Source: Rhyzopertha dominica (Eukaryota > Arthropoda > Insecta > Coleoptera > Bostrichidae). From it: a stretch of 64,000 nt of DNA. Both the position numbers and the translations under genes were made by a program. The stretch spans positions 66,154,680-66,218,679 of the forward strand of contig QCXZ01000137.1 in the NCBI GenBank assembly GCA_025024175.1. The letters are read 5' to 3'. The notes under the pieces are model-generated. The model made no database searches, was not told the DNA's origin, and saw only the letters and a list, made by a program, of their open reading frames with translations. Of the stretch, positions 12,480 through 24,900 are shown piece by piece (positions within the stretch are counted from its first letter, which is position 1; each line of letters begins with the position of its first letter).

Positions 12480-13218
12480 TCTATAATCCACATTCCTTCC
12501 TTGTACTTATCGGAGTCCTAAAAACTAAAGATTTCATGTAACCCTGCAAAAAGAAATCACATGGAGTAAGATCTGGCCCTCGAGGCCTTGCACTGAACAA
12601 TTTCTGTCAATCCATTTATTTGGAAGAGTACAACCGTATCTCATTTAAGAGTACCGGGAAACCATTTTGCAAAAAGTTTTGTGGATATTGCCTAGTGAAA
12701 TTTCTAGTGAAATTTCCGTCAGTTTCGTGTTGTTTAATTAACAAGTTGTAGCGTACGTACATGTTGTCCATATACTTTTGTGCATACATTTTCACGTGGT
12801 CGGAGCCTACCTGAATGACCCGGTATGTTCCCGTACGCCACCAGTTTTTTTGTCTGTATTCACTAGATAAAGTAGATAATGCAACGTAAAACGTTACCCG
12901 TAGCATTTTGATGACACTCCTCGTAAATAATCAACATTATTAACTAATCCATTATTTTGATAAACATGCCCCATTTTTGCAATACCTCGATAACAGCAGT
13001 TCAAAGAACAACTAATAAACAGGCCACTGGTTGACAACAGACATTCCCAGTAGCCTTTGCGCCAAGGTTTTTTGTCACATGTAATGTTATTTCTGTTTCA
13101 TTTCAAATTTAAACCCTGCACCTGTTAGTTTTCGTATTTAGGAAAATGACAAAAGCTCATTACTGTGAGGTCCGTTTACTGCTAAAGAGAAAAGATTAAC
13201 TTGAGAATCACCCTGTAT
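12480..13218 (-). mobile_element. mariner-like transposase relic with terminal repeat
   Basis: On the minus strand the piece reads FLQNGFPVLLNEI (about 12645-12690), which matches the second-Asp block FQQDGAPPHY with Asp changed to Asn. A stretch with a stop and a frameshift follows, then PRGPDLTPCDFFLQGYMKSL (about 12525-12585), which is the third-Asp block with its Asp intact. The minus-strand word TACAGGGTGATTCTCAAG near 13201-13218 looks like the 5' terminal inverted repeat. The 96-codon minus-strand frame at 12616-12906 is the best preserved part. The first-Asp block was not found, so the N-terminal half is either deleted or too diverged to read. Confidence 0.68.
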
Positions 13219-13224
13219 ATATAT

Positions 13225-13292
13225 TTATATTAGGGCTCTACTTCTACCGCTAAATGGTGTTGCCCACCGACCTCGTTAGGTGGCATTGTTCG
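13225..13292. repeat. dispersed short repeat, copy A
   Basis: The sequence TCTACCGCTAA-TGGTGTTGC, then CGACCTCGTTAGGTGGCATTG, aligns over about 55 bp with 56411-56472. The main difference is an extra 5 to 6 bases in the second copy. Both end in a CTCF-like word (TAGGTGGCA, TAGATGACA). It is probably a fragment of a dispersed non-autonomous repeat family. Confidence 0.6.
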
Positions 13293-14129
13293 TAGAAAGG
13301 AATTCACGAAATGTATCCCAAAACGTCCAGCGTATATAATGCTTTTAAGTTCACACCTTAATACTGTTACAAGCTCTAACACCAAAAATTACTTGCAATT
13401 TATTTATTGTTTTTACAGCGAGTTGCAAACAAACTTCATCTTTCACAATTTCACAGAATTGTAATATTGCAAGCAGTTTTACATTCCTGACTAGATTAGT
13501 GATGGAAAACATAGATAGCATTAATGACGATATACTTAAAGATCTACATACAAAAAGCTCGTGAATCTCCCACCATTAAAATCAGAAAGAAGTATGAAAA
13601 TGTTTATTAGGTAACTTCAAGCAATGGTGCGCTAAGAAAATAATTAAGATCATCTGTGAATGAAAAGTCAACAGAGCATTATTGTTTTCTATATCATTAA
13701 GATACAAAATTTAAAATACATTCCGTTTTTTATGACGATAGTTGATATCTACACTTATTTCATCAACTTCCGTCTCTTAGGAAGCATGTAAATCTAGTGC
13801 ATGGAAGACCTGCGACATACTCTCTCAGAACTCCAAATTTAAATCTCTTTGACTAATTCTCTGAGGCTATCTGAAAACGCCAGTTTATGCGACGCTTATC
13901 AATAATCTGCAAAAACTTCAATTAAGCTGTCAAATAATTGGGCGATGAGCCGATGTTTTGGAGAAAGTATGGAAGGAAGTCAATCTGAACAGGTCAGTTT
14001 TGACGCCTCCACATAAAAAGGAAGAACCAAATATAAATTTTGCTTACAAAATGCGAACACAAGTTTTGTACATGCTTTAATTTACTGATTATAGACTTAA
14101 AATATGTTAATTTCCTCTTCTAACTCTTT
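13293..14129. other. AT-rich gene-free stretch
   Basis: No open frame of note, no repeat and no transposon motif was recognised. Confidence 0.4.
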
Positions 14130-14640
14130 ATTTTGCACAAAAACACCGATAACGCAAACGCGTTATCGACTGTACTCGGGAAGACAGTCGAGAAGAGAAT
14201 ACTTGTCAGCTCAAATGGCAAAAGCCGAGCTGAAGGATGGCCCGCGCTCAAAACACTATTGTGTTTACATCCGCGGTTTCCGGGAAAATGCACAGCCCGC
14301 TAGAGTAAGACCTTTGAAGATTTATTCACGCCCGACTGCCCACCGGCTAATTTGTTTCCATTCACTACACTGTCGTAACAATGTTTTTCAATTTGCAGTC
14401 GGCCTTTGCGTTTTACCCAACCTGTTGGTTTATTTTAAACGGGAGAGCACGCGCGCTATACGAAAATGCAATTGCACAGCCAGGGTGCATCGAGATATTA
14501 TTCAGCGGCAATCATGCTACAGAAANACCAGAGCAATTTCAGAAAGCTTCTGACTGGGGTATGACTGCATCAATGATAGCGCTGAAAAAGAGGCGCGCTC
14601 GGCATTTTCTGAACCCGCATTTCTGAAGCCATTTTGTATA
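14130..14640. promoter_or_regulatory. candidate non-coding regulatory island
   Basis: Less AT-rich than its flanks. Open frames of 149 and 81 codons on + and of 60 and 80 codons on - overlap, none with a domain, which argues against a gene. Within 25 bases lie a consensus Forkhead word TGTTTAC (14262-14268) and a STAT word TTCCGGGAA (14278-14286). A Sox-like AACAATG lies near 14379. Words are seen; binding and function are inference. Confidence 0.28.
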
Positions 14641-15128
14641 GTAACAGCACCAGCAGCAATATGTTCCTGATTAAACTTGTTTTCGTAAAAAAAAAACATA
14701 TGATGATAACTATAACTATGCCTGTTTCACTCTGCAAAAGCTTGGCATTCTGCCGATAATATTTTGTATTCAAAGTCCGGGCAGCAATATATGTACTTAT
14801 TAAAGTATACAAGTAGATATTATGGACAAGGCGATGTCGAGCCCAGAATATTCAAACCAGTTCTGTAATAACTAATACTAAATTTTACCCAACTTTGGAA
14901 TATACGTATAACAATAACAGTAGGTAACTGAAATAATATGTCCTTTCATTTGTTTGGTATGTGTACATACATACTTTTAATTTTGTAGCCTGGTCCGAGG
15001 ATGATGTAGCATTAAACCTCGAAACCGGTAACCATACAATAAAAAGGAATTTGAAGTAAAAACGTAGATTACGAGGGCTAAACCGCAGAAGAAATAGTGT
15101 ACACCAGGAATTCTTTTTAGGTACATAA
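14641..15128. other. AT-rich gene-free stretch
   Basis: Contains only short minus-strand frames (14570-14812, 14885-15169) without recognisable features. The second runs into the decamer repeat array that follows. Confidence 0.35.
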
Positions 15129-15500
15129 ATCCTTGGAAATCCTAGGAGCATAACTTGGAAATCCCTCAAGTTTAAAGAAATCCCTAAAAGTCATTGGAAA
15201 TCTACAGAAATCCTCAATGCAATAAATAAAATATTACTCATCTTTCATGTTTGTAACGGTTTAAACAATAAATTGCAAAAAATTTCTATTATTACATTTA
15301 TTATTACTATATAGTAAGGAAATATAACTTACGGCCCGCTATTCTAATTGTGTGGATATAATACCTAGAAAATACTGCAAATATATAGTTATAAATAAAT
15401 GCAGTAAAAAATACTCAAAATATTTTAGAAATTGAAAACTCGGGAAATCCTCTACATCCTTGGAAATCATTGGAATTCCGAGGAAATCCGCAGAAATTCT
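15129..15500 (+). repeat. GGAAATCC array with about 10/20-bp phasing
   Basis: Two clusters of a short word related to TTGGAAATCC flank about 230 bp of AT-rich DNA. In the first cluster the word starts at about 15135, 15157, 15176, 15196 and 15206. In the second it starts at about 15443, 15462, 15472, 15482 and 15492. Steps are therefore close to 10, 20 or 22 bp, about one or two turns of the helix. All copies have the same orientation. The word resembles a Rel/NF-kappaB half site (GGGAAATCC is present at 15442). Diverged tandem duplication of a 10-bp unit is the simplest explanation; a clustered binding array is the alternative. Confidence 0.7.
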
Positions 15501-18500
15501 ACTTGCTGCAAACCTAAAACCCTTCGGTAGATTATCATTTGAATCACTAGAAGGTGTTGACTAGAGCGTATTTTGGAAAATTCATTAAAGGCACCTACGA
15601 AAGAGTATTTACCCGTAAAAGTTACCACATTGCTAGAAAGACGCGAAGGGTGAAAGAGAGAGCAACACTCTATTGACCAACGTAGGAGCGGATATTAAAG
15701 TAGTCTACAGCTTCCGAAAAATATGCTGAAGAATCGATTGAAAAGAAAACAACAGTTTCTAAGATGATATTTGTTTCACTTGCGTCAGTCAGACCTGACT
15801 ACTAACGTGTCATTTTTAGAGCAGACATTGTTGACGTAAAGTCGATATTAAAGGAGAGCATGAAATACATAGCCATTACTTCATGTAAGCGTAACAGACA
15901 ACTTCTCATCTCCTAAAAAAGTATCCTTGTAAAACAAGTACCACAGAGCTCCGCGTAATAAATTATCCAACGGCGTAATGTCGTATTCTAATTAATTATG
16001 AGGTCGTTACCTGGATACGCTGGCGTCTTAAGACTCTTTTGACCTCACTTGTTTATGCTACTTTCCTTTTCAGCGGATAACTAAGCGTTCGTCTCAAGGC
16101 CATACGCGTGCAATTAGAAAGCATCTTGCTTATGTATCTCCTGAGTAGTAGTTCAAGTACAAGTTCAAACTGGGATAAAAGGTCAGTTACAACACAGGTG
16201 ACAACTTTTGATTTCGCACAGAAATGGATGTTAACATTAATAGAGTCTAATTGACAGTTAGGCGTTTGTCAAGATTGGCGCTAATTTTTACACTAAATAA
16301 GACCCTGTTCTGAGAGATGTCTCTACTTATAGATGAATTGTGCGAGAATCCATAAAAATAAATAAGTCTATGTATCCTTTTGAAACTGTAGTTGTTCTTG
16401 AAATAGTAAATTTGAATCTGTGTAATCTTCACTGCTATCATGAATGAATTTTTCATGCTAAAGCACCAACCACCAATTTGTATTTGTGTTTCCAAATGCA
16501 CACGAAACGAAGAACGAATGCAAGAATCTGCTATATTTTGAATTTTTATCAAAAAGCCAAATAAAACATTAAGGATCAAGATCAAATCTGACGAATACGG
16601 TTATTTCCACAATCAATTTAGTTTCGGGTAAATCAGATGTTTTTTATTTGGTCTTTTCGTTCAAAGTGTGTTTTTCAGAAGTAATAAGTATTTTATTTAC
16701 CTATACATTGTAGACTGTTTTTACCCTGTATATTGTAGTTCTTGTATGTTAACTTATTGTGCAATAAATTAGATATTATAAATCTATGGGACTTCTAATT
16801 TTGCCATCTACTATTTCGCATTAAGCTTTGTCCAGATGAAGGGTTAAATTTGATCGTAATATATAAACAGTAGCTAAAAAAGCGTTTCTTTATCTCTTGA
16901 CCAACCTGTTGCCGCATACCCCAGTAACTAGTTTATTACCCTTCGGCAAAGTCAAATCATTGTTATAGTTATATATGCACCACTGGCAAGAAGACAAATA
17001 TAAAAACTGGGGATATACGAGTAACTATATCGGTCTTAAGGTTACAGGTTAAGAACACCAATCATGTCAAAGCAACAGAATTGGTTACGAAAAACATAAT
17101 TCAGAGAAGCATATGGAGAGTAAATAAGCCGCTCCAAGCTCCAAATGTGATATCGTCCATGCCTTTAAGGGTGCAACACAGGTTTTGGCTATAATGTCAG
17201 GATGTCATGCGATATGTGCGATGTCAAACCAAGATAAATTACCGCAGCCATTCCTTTGCAACTTAGAGCCACTAAAGCCCACAATATAGCTTGAAGTCCA
17301 ACTATAGTCTTCAAAATACGACGAATTTCAACATTAAACAAAGGAAGAAATTGTTTTTGTGTGGGCTCTCATTTCTTCGTAGCGTGAGAAGCAATTGTCC
17401 CAAGCAACCTTTAACAACCACAGTATAATACAGATTTTAAATTAAAGATAAAGGGAGCAATATATTCATTATAATCGAATGTTTCAGCTATTTTTGAAAG
17501 AATCCGCCAGTTTATTGGAAATTCTAAGGTCTGGTTAATTTTATATTTTAAACAGTCGTTAACTACCGACCAAATTAAACCTAAAACTTTAACGATGAAG
17601 AAGCAGCAGATATAGATGAAAGCATCCGCAAAATGTTGGATAACCTCTTGACATCAGCTTGCCCTCTTGCTCAAATCCACTAAGTTTAAGAAATAATAAT
17701 TTTTGAAGCCTCTACATTTGTACCTTTCAAGTTCAAAAGTCTTCAGTTTCCTGAATAAATACATCGAACAGTTGGAATATTTTTCTTTTGAAATAAGTTA
17801 ATAAAATTTGTTTTGAACTTTCAAAGCAAGTGATATTTAATTAAGAATTTACATTTTAGGATATGCTATAAGAGATAACTAGTCGGTAATGATAATTTGA
17901 GTATTTTGATGTTCTCATACATCACGGTGATTAGAACTTGTGTCTTGTATATATATTTTCTGAGATCGGAAGAAATCTGTAGTACATGGGATAGTTTAGT
18001 CTTAAATAGTCAATGTACTTTTCTGAAGAAACAGACGCGCTCTAATCATCAAAACTTATTATCAGAATTGATGGTCTGTAATGCATACATTTCACCGTAT
18101 TCCTCGTCAGTAGGCATAATCGTTCCACAAAACTTGCGTTTGTGGATTTTCAGTTCCTGATAAAATCCACGAAAAACGTTTATTAACCGCATACACCATT
18201 GGTACTTTACTTTTAATCAAGCAGTTATCATTAACAGTAACGCTATCTAAGGATGCTACTGAAATTTATGTCCATGGAATTGAATAAGCTTCAACAGAAT
18301 GATGGTACTATTCACTCAGCATACAATTCAGTGCAATTTCACGGGGGCTGAAGTATGAGTTATATTAAAAAAGTGTGTCAATACTGTATATTCCATAGAC
18401 AACTCTAAAGAAAAAGGCCAACACTACAGCTGAAAGTGAGCCCAACAAGGAAAATTATTTTATAATTTCCAAACAGCAAGGCATATTTGCTTTATTGTTG

Positions 18501-18560
18501 TTTTATTATTGTTCCTCGATGTCTATTTTATTTTATAAGGTACTCCCTTACGAGTATTCA
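15501..18560. other. gene-free stretch
   Basis: No gene recognised. The 112-codon minus-strand frame 16247-16585 and the 87-codon frame 17897-18160 (+) are low in complexity and unassigned. A short open run at about 17590-17690 (+) begins NFNDEEAADIDESIRKMLDN and looks codon-like but is closed by stops on both sides. It may be a fragment of an unknown element. The rest is AT-rich background. Confidence 0.35.
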
Positions 18561-19650
18561 GCTTCAGTACACTAAATGTTATATAGTTTAGTGTTAGGAA
18601 CGTTTTCGCAGCAAAATTATAAAACAGAGTTAAGCACCGTTTTATACTCATTGTATAAAGGTTTACACAACTTCTTACAGAACATTTTCCCAGTATAGGC
18701 AAATTATTTTATAAAGGATTTAAATATGTGTTATTCAACACTGAATCGTCATCTTGTGAATACCTATANAACTATTATATTAAGTCTTGATTTGACACAN
18801 GTAAAAAAACAATTTGTTATNTAGCAATTTCTTCTGTGATAATCGTGTTTTATAAGGAAGAAGCCATATTATTATCATGATTATANACACATATATGGCC
18901 GCCATTGGGTANAGCCCACTAAAAATTATTTGTTTTAGAAAATAGTAATGTACAAAAGTAATGTTTCTAACAAAAATGATTATAAAATGCGTTTTATAAA
19001 CAGTGCAGATAGGTTTAAGATGCTACATGAATACAAATAGTTTTTGTATTTTCTAAATATTTCTTTTAAATTGATGAAATACTTGTTATTTTTGAACCGC
19101 TTAAAAATTTTGTACACATATGTGCATATGTTACACAGAAAATTTTGTTTGGTAGTAGTTTCATGTGACTACAATTCAATACCACGCATAATTTATGGCA
19201 TCTGGTACAGTATATATCTCGGTCTGAGGACATGTTTTATTTTACAGAAGAGGAATATGGATTGCAACTTTACCCAATCGTTAAGAAATAAATTATTCTC
19301 CGCCAAATCACTTAAAACACAGAAAGATTGCTTTGAAGATGCTGAATGCGACAGAATTATGTCATTATAGATAATACCGTAACATTTATAACACTGTTTT
19401 ATAATGAATTGCTATAAAACCCTTTTGTTACTGATTTATAGTAATTTTTATACCAGCTCTGTAACTATCTACAAAACTGTTCTATAACACCTACCAAAAC
19501 CATTATGGGATACTGTATATAACTAANATATTTTATAAAGATGCGCCTTTTTGCATCTTTAAGCATTCTATAAGCGTTGTGACAATGTTTACAAGAGTGC
19601 CACTGTTTTATAAACGATTGCCTGACTATTATAGAGCTGTAAGTTGCTAG
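18561..19650. repeat. TTTTATAA-motif-rich repetitive stretch
   Basis: The word GTTTTATAA or its complement TTATAAAAC recurs: TTATAAAACAG at 18617-18627, GTTTTATAAGG near 18847, GTTTTATAAACAG near 18991, CACTGTTTTATAA near 19391 and 19601. Variants CTGTTCTATAAC (about 19477) and CTGTATATAAC (about 19513) also occur. Five single ambiguous bases fall within 18769-18912, far denser than elsewhere, as expected if reads of several repeat copies were merged. The 108-codon frame at 19044-19370 (+) has no recognisable domain. It is probably part of a repetitive element of unknown class. Confidence 0.4.
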
Positions 19651-19779
19651 TTGGGAGATAACGTTCAACTTTTATTGGACAGTCGTCCAAATTTTGAACC
19701 TTCAGAGCAGTCTAACAATTGACTTACCTTCTACTTTTATGGTATGATGGGGACAAGCAAAGAATGCATAGAAAACATA

Positions 19780-20460
19780 AACTCTCTCAAAGTTCTCGTT
19801 TCAACCGAACAGCCATGCCGACTCGTGCAATTCTATATTAAAATCCCCAAGGATACGTCAGTATGTGGAACATAGACGTTGGCAAGGACGACCGAACAGG
19901 AACTGGAACAGTGCAATCTAAACAGCGGTATGTGGTTGATATTTCGCTATTAACTGGGGCCATTTGTCGATACCGTTTAATCGAACAGGGCTGTCAATGT
20001 CGCAGTATTAGCCACGGCTCCTGGGCACAAGACGTTCCGCGATAACGGGGACCGTTAAATCCAACATGCCGCCAGACTGCCAACTTCTAGCCGCACGTAA
20101 CGATACAGATCTATAAACCGAGGTACACACGCCGTGTTCACACAGGCGACTTTATTTAATTGAGCTTGTCGAATAAGTCCGACCACCGGATTCGAATCAA
20201 GTAGGCCTTTGGCAGCGCCGGTTTCCGCAGAACAAATCTCAACAGTGAACTGGAGCTTTAACGCCCATTAGGCACGTGGGACATTTTGGATTCAATGGAA
20301 ACGCGGCTGGCCGTCCAAGTAGTTGGGATAACTACAATGCTGTTCCTGGTGGCTTCCATTTATGGGAAATGCTAATCCTCCTCACAAGTTCTAAAACGTT
20401 TTTAGTTTGGTTTGTATATATTTCACGGATGGTTAAGTCATCTCGCTTCAAAATGCATTA
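19780..20460. promoter_or_regulatory. candidate non-coding island
   Basis: Balanced composition in AT-rich surroundings. No gene: the 60- and 61-codon frames here show no domain. The word CGAACAG occurs three times in the same orientation (near 19806, 19893 and 19982). A tRNA-like B-box word (GGATTCGAATC near 20188) has no matching A box or cloverleaf, so no tRNA is called. Any regulatory role is inference. Confidence 0.22.
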
Positions 20461-22059
20461 ACATGATTACGAGTATAATTTTCCAATAGCTACTAGAGGA
20501 AGAAACTTTCAGCTCTGCAGACAAATAAATGGCATCAATCAATCACGTGCAAAACATGTCACTTTAAAATTCTCTTGGTAAAATGACAATCTTTTAAACA
20601 CAACTACTGACACTACGTAATGTATAAAACACCAATTCACGTGATATTATTTCCAAAGAGAAAAGTGGGTTGCTGAATATCTAGGGCAGAAGGTTTCTAC
20701 AAACAAGACAAGGTCCAAACCTTATTTCTCAAAGAAATCATCCAGTCTTTTAAACAAAACATAGCTGTTATTTTAAATGTAGCCAGCAATAGTTATTTAG
20801 GTAACCAGTTGTCAAAAGACTAATTTTATTTGACGAATATAATATAGATAATATCTGAAAAATCGAACGTTACATGAGTCAAATAAAATAAGGTTCTTTT
20901 AATACATGCTAAGTCTAAAACTTTATGTAATTCCGTAATCAGCTTATCAAAATGCGATTCACAAAAAGCTTAAAAAGACCTCTTCAAAAATATACTATGT
21001 GACTTTGAAAGTGATGTCTCTCCTAAAATAACGGATTCCATTTTTTTTTATTTTCACGATGGTTTGTAAGTTAAAAGAGAATGTTTTGTACGCGAAACTG
21101 AACGTACGCCTATGGAGTAGCGAATGGTGTAAAGTGAGGAAGGTTACAAAAAAATCAGCGAAAATGTACTGCTTATCTGTTCTGAAAGATTGAAAACCCA
21201 GAAAGCATCTACCAACACTTTATGGACTACACTAACAAAGTTATTAGCTTGGTTATAAGGAAGCCTTTCACACAGTATATCATGGAAAAACCCGAGATAG
21301 TGACAAATGAAAATTTTGAAAAGTTGACAAAAGAATATGGAATATGGAAACAAATACTATCTGTTCCCTTAGATGGCATGATAGTAAGAGATGCCGAGAC
21401 GTCAAAGAAATGCTTAACTGGGGTTTTTACGTGACTGGGACATTTCAAATGAAGTCACTTCTTTTAAGACTACCCTGCCATGTGAGCAGTAATGGAAATA
21501 ATACTGGTGTGAATTTTGTCGACCTTATTAGCAAATAAAACCTTCTACGGCAAAAAACTTGACAACTTTAAAAAATATTCCTCCAGCATATGGAGCCACA
21601 TCCAAAAACAANAATTTAAGTAATAGATTATGTTTCACACTGCTGGTTGTGTACTATTTCTTTTACATCACATTGTGACAAGACAGATGTGAAAAAGTTG
21701 ATGTTAACAGCAATTAAACCAATTTCCTCGGAATTAAGCTTGTATACCAACAAAAGCTCTCAAATCATACACACCAACAACAATTACGCACAAGATACAA
21801 AATTTATTCCATAAAAACTATAATAAGAAAATTGCAGAATAACTAATAGTATATTAGGTACCTACATAAAAATATGTTTTATTTGAAATATAATAATTGT
21901 TGAAACCCATGTACTTGAGATACAAAATATAACAATAATGGTGTAAAGAATTTGGCCAAAAATGAGGGTGAGTGGAGGAAACTACTGCACGAAACGCTTA
22001 GATATTTTCCAGCGATCGGGAAAAGGNATAGCGTCANAACTGCGCAAATTACTGAAATA
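20461..22059. other. gene-free stretch
   Basis: Frames at 21222-21434 and 21344-21538 (+) overlap each other and opposite-strand frames and were not recognised. The text around 21060-21540 looks less random than the flanks and could be a very old coding relic, but I cannot name it. Two ambiguous bases lie at 22027 and 22037. Confidence 0.3.
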
Positions 22060-22320
22060 GGTACTCTGACTAGGGGAAGTTTGGTGGGGCAGCTATTGCC
22101 TAGCGTCAGCTGATTTAGCCGTTGTCACCGGCATTTGTTTTTGCAAATATTAATCTGCTGTCCCACCATTCCCTCCGGCGCATCGAATGATGACATAATG
22201 TACTCTTCTCCGGATCACTGGAGAATAACTGTAATAGTAAATACATACGTCACTCAAGTCTCCGGTCTTACACATGTATGGGAACACAGCTATCAGACCC
22301 ATACGATTTCTGTGTAGTAG
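22060..22320. promoter_or_regulatory. candidate small regulatory island
   Basis: A compact patch with TTTTTGCAAATATTAATC, a TEAD-like CATTCC and several GC-rich words (CCGGCG). No open frame is credible. Only composition and words support the call. Confidence 0.2.
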
Positions 22321-23129
22321 GCAGCCTTCAAACGTTACGTGTCAAAAAATTCCTGGCATACTGATTAGTTTACAAACTGCAGTGGTTTTTCGTTACGTCA
22401 GTTTCGTAATTTTCAAAATGATAGATAAAAAGGAATATCCTATATTGATTTAACATTGATTTTTGATGGAGAAAAATTCACGTGGCCAAACAGTCGCTTC
22501 ATAAGCGTTACGAAGACTCTGGACCAAGGAAATCAACTTATACAAACACCGACGATGCTGAACACTGTAGTCACCCAAATTGGACATAATAAAATCCACA
22601 AAATAATTTCGGAATACCTAAACTGAAGTAGCTCGAGTCAGCTTAACACCTTAGAGATATCATAGGGTAGTGTGTTTACAATTTTACACGAAAATTTGAG
22701 CATGCTTAGGTTGTTTTCGAACAATAACGCGTCGAGGATTCAGAGCGCTGTTTGGAACTGTTCAAGAGTGATATGATACAAAAAAAAATATAAGTTGCGA
22801 AAATTAAACTCAAAAATCAGTTAGAAAGGAGGTTATGGCATACGTATTTTGGGACGCGCATGGTATTTTGTTCATCGACTATCTTGAGAAAGGTAAAACT
22901 GCCATGGCCTGAAGAAGAATAAATAACCATTCTTTATTGAAAGTATGTTGAAGTTTCTAAAATACAAATTTGTTCGTTTTTTTAGTTAGAACGGAGACAT
23001 TGAATGTTATGATACCTCCTGGTGTAAAAAATCTAAGCTTATTAGTAAAAAAATCGGTAATTTAGAACATCAAAACCTAGATCAAGGTAGCAATTGCTAG
23101 AAATAGAAAAATAATTCTTGCTGGTGGGT
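22321..23129. other. AT-rich gene-free stretch
   Basis: I see no gene, repeat or transposon motif here. Confidence 0.4.
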
Positions 23130-24900
23130 GTCTACTTCGACCCATCAAACGACAACATTCCAGAAACAGTATGAAAACACCTCGAGCAGGAAGCAGAAAA
23201 CAAAGACGACTGTTATCCACGACCACGCTGCAACAGCCGACGTTTAGAACGATAAGCCATCTATCCGAACGGTTCTAAAAAGAAGGGTTTGCGTCAAAGT
23301 CCCCGTTAGAATTCCGGGACTAGTCCACCGGGTTATCCCCAATAATAAGCAGGTGGTCCGCTAGATATCTTGACCGAAACAAGCGCGTGGTCCGTAAAAT
23401 GTCCCGGGCTTTGTGTACCCTTCCACAAAAACCAGTACTTACTGATCCGCTATACGTTCACGTACCTCTTCGACCGTTGTATGAAATCGGAAAACAGGGA
23501 GATAAAAGGCCCCCAGCTACTTACATTTACAAAGGAGCAAATAAAACCTTCTTTAAACGGTTAGGTGGGCACGCTGGAGATAAGGCCTTGTGCGGACAAC
23601 TGTGATGTAAACGAATAGCGAGAGTGTTTTCCCGTTAAGGTGAAACCAAAGGTCTCGGACCGTTGCATGAGATCGATAGTGCGAAAACTCGGTTGGAAAA
23701 CGGACTCCGCATCTTATCGTTCCATTGTTGTTCGCATCTTAATTGACGCTGGGAGGTGGAACATAGGCTACTGTTGCATGATAGGACAAAGTCATGATAA
23801 TTTGCAATGACGCGGTTGTCTGACAATGTGTTATAAACGTCAGTAGGATTTGCAAGGAATCGCAATGTCGTACACGCAAAACGGAATGATCTGCAGCAAA
23901 GTTTTGCTGCCTATACGGAAACATAATTGCGTTAAATGCATTAGTGCAAGTTTCGTAGAACAGATTAATTTCTATGGCAACAGTCACTTAACTGACATCG
24001 AACACCTGTTAGAGGGAATTATGCAGTTACTAGGAACGACCAGTTCTTCAACAATCCGATGAAACCGATTATTATCTTCAGTGCAGCAAAAAATCCGGGC
24101 CAAATCTGAGGAAGTGTCGAATATGTTTACAATTCGAAGACAAGGCATTTTGTAACATTCACCTAGTCTCCGCATTTAAAGGATAGTTTTGGTCGCATTT
24201 TGGACAGCCGTTTTTACGCCGGCCATAAGTATCAAAATTGTAACTCTCATTTGATATAGCGCCGGGCCCTGCTCCTCCAGTTATGGAACCAATTTACCGT
24301 TGGCGTCCCTCCAGAACTCCCTAGAAGTTCCGATGAAAAATGTGTTGACATTTTTACTTGCGACCATACATCCACGTATGAAATTAATTTTCATCGCGTT
24401 CCGAAGCTCGCATGACCGGATGGACATAAATTAGTCAGTTCAGTTACAGCCGCAAGTGGAACGGGTCGTTTTTCCACCCACTAACTCCTTACCTTGATTT
24501 ATTTAAATAATGACGTTTCCCAACATTTATGGCCGTCGCCTGCCCATATGTTAATTATTTGCATGCGCCAGCAGGTGAGGTAGCCCCATGCTAATAACAT
24601 TTACGACTTAATATACGTTGTTTTTGAATTTATGCCGGCCGCTGTATGCGGATCAATTTACTCGCGACTTTGTTTTAAACTGGAACGTATGTAAATTTCG
24701 CGGATCCGCGTAATTTTCCCCGCGGTTGCTTAAACATCACCGTTGGAGCTTTGACTTCAAAGCCACTTGCGTCATTAACAAAAATATATCCGCCACAAAC
24801 CCTTTGCAGGTCGTTAAAACTCGCGGCTACATTTTTGCGACCACTTGAAGTTTAAACTCAACTTTACAACGTGTACCATGCAGCTGCACACTTTACACAA
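23130..24900. promoter_or_regulatory. largest candidate non-coding island
   Basis: About 1.8 kb of high-complexity, clearly less AT-rich sequence with many short frames on both strands that shadow each other and no domain. Near 24541-24580 sites are packed side by side: CATATG E-box (24545), TTAATTA (24551-24557), octamer ATTTGCAT (24557-24564) and CAGGTG E-box (24572-24577). TCF/Sox-like ACTTTGTTT lies near 24667. Two similar words of about 19 bases lie at about 23469 (CGACCGTTGTATGAAATCG) and 23657 (GGACCGTTGCATGAGATCG). Taken together this is the best enhancer candidate by density of known homeodomain, POU and bHLH words. No conservation data are available here. Confidence 0.35.

Noticed and set aside
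14104..14626. Overlapping plus-strand frames of 149 and 81 codons
   Set aside because: They overlap each other and minus-strand frames, contain an ambiguous base and show no domain; better read as a stop-poor non-coding island.
20180..20200. tRNA-like B-box word GGATTCGAATC
   Set aside because: No A box, no acceptor stem and no cloverleaf around it.
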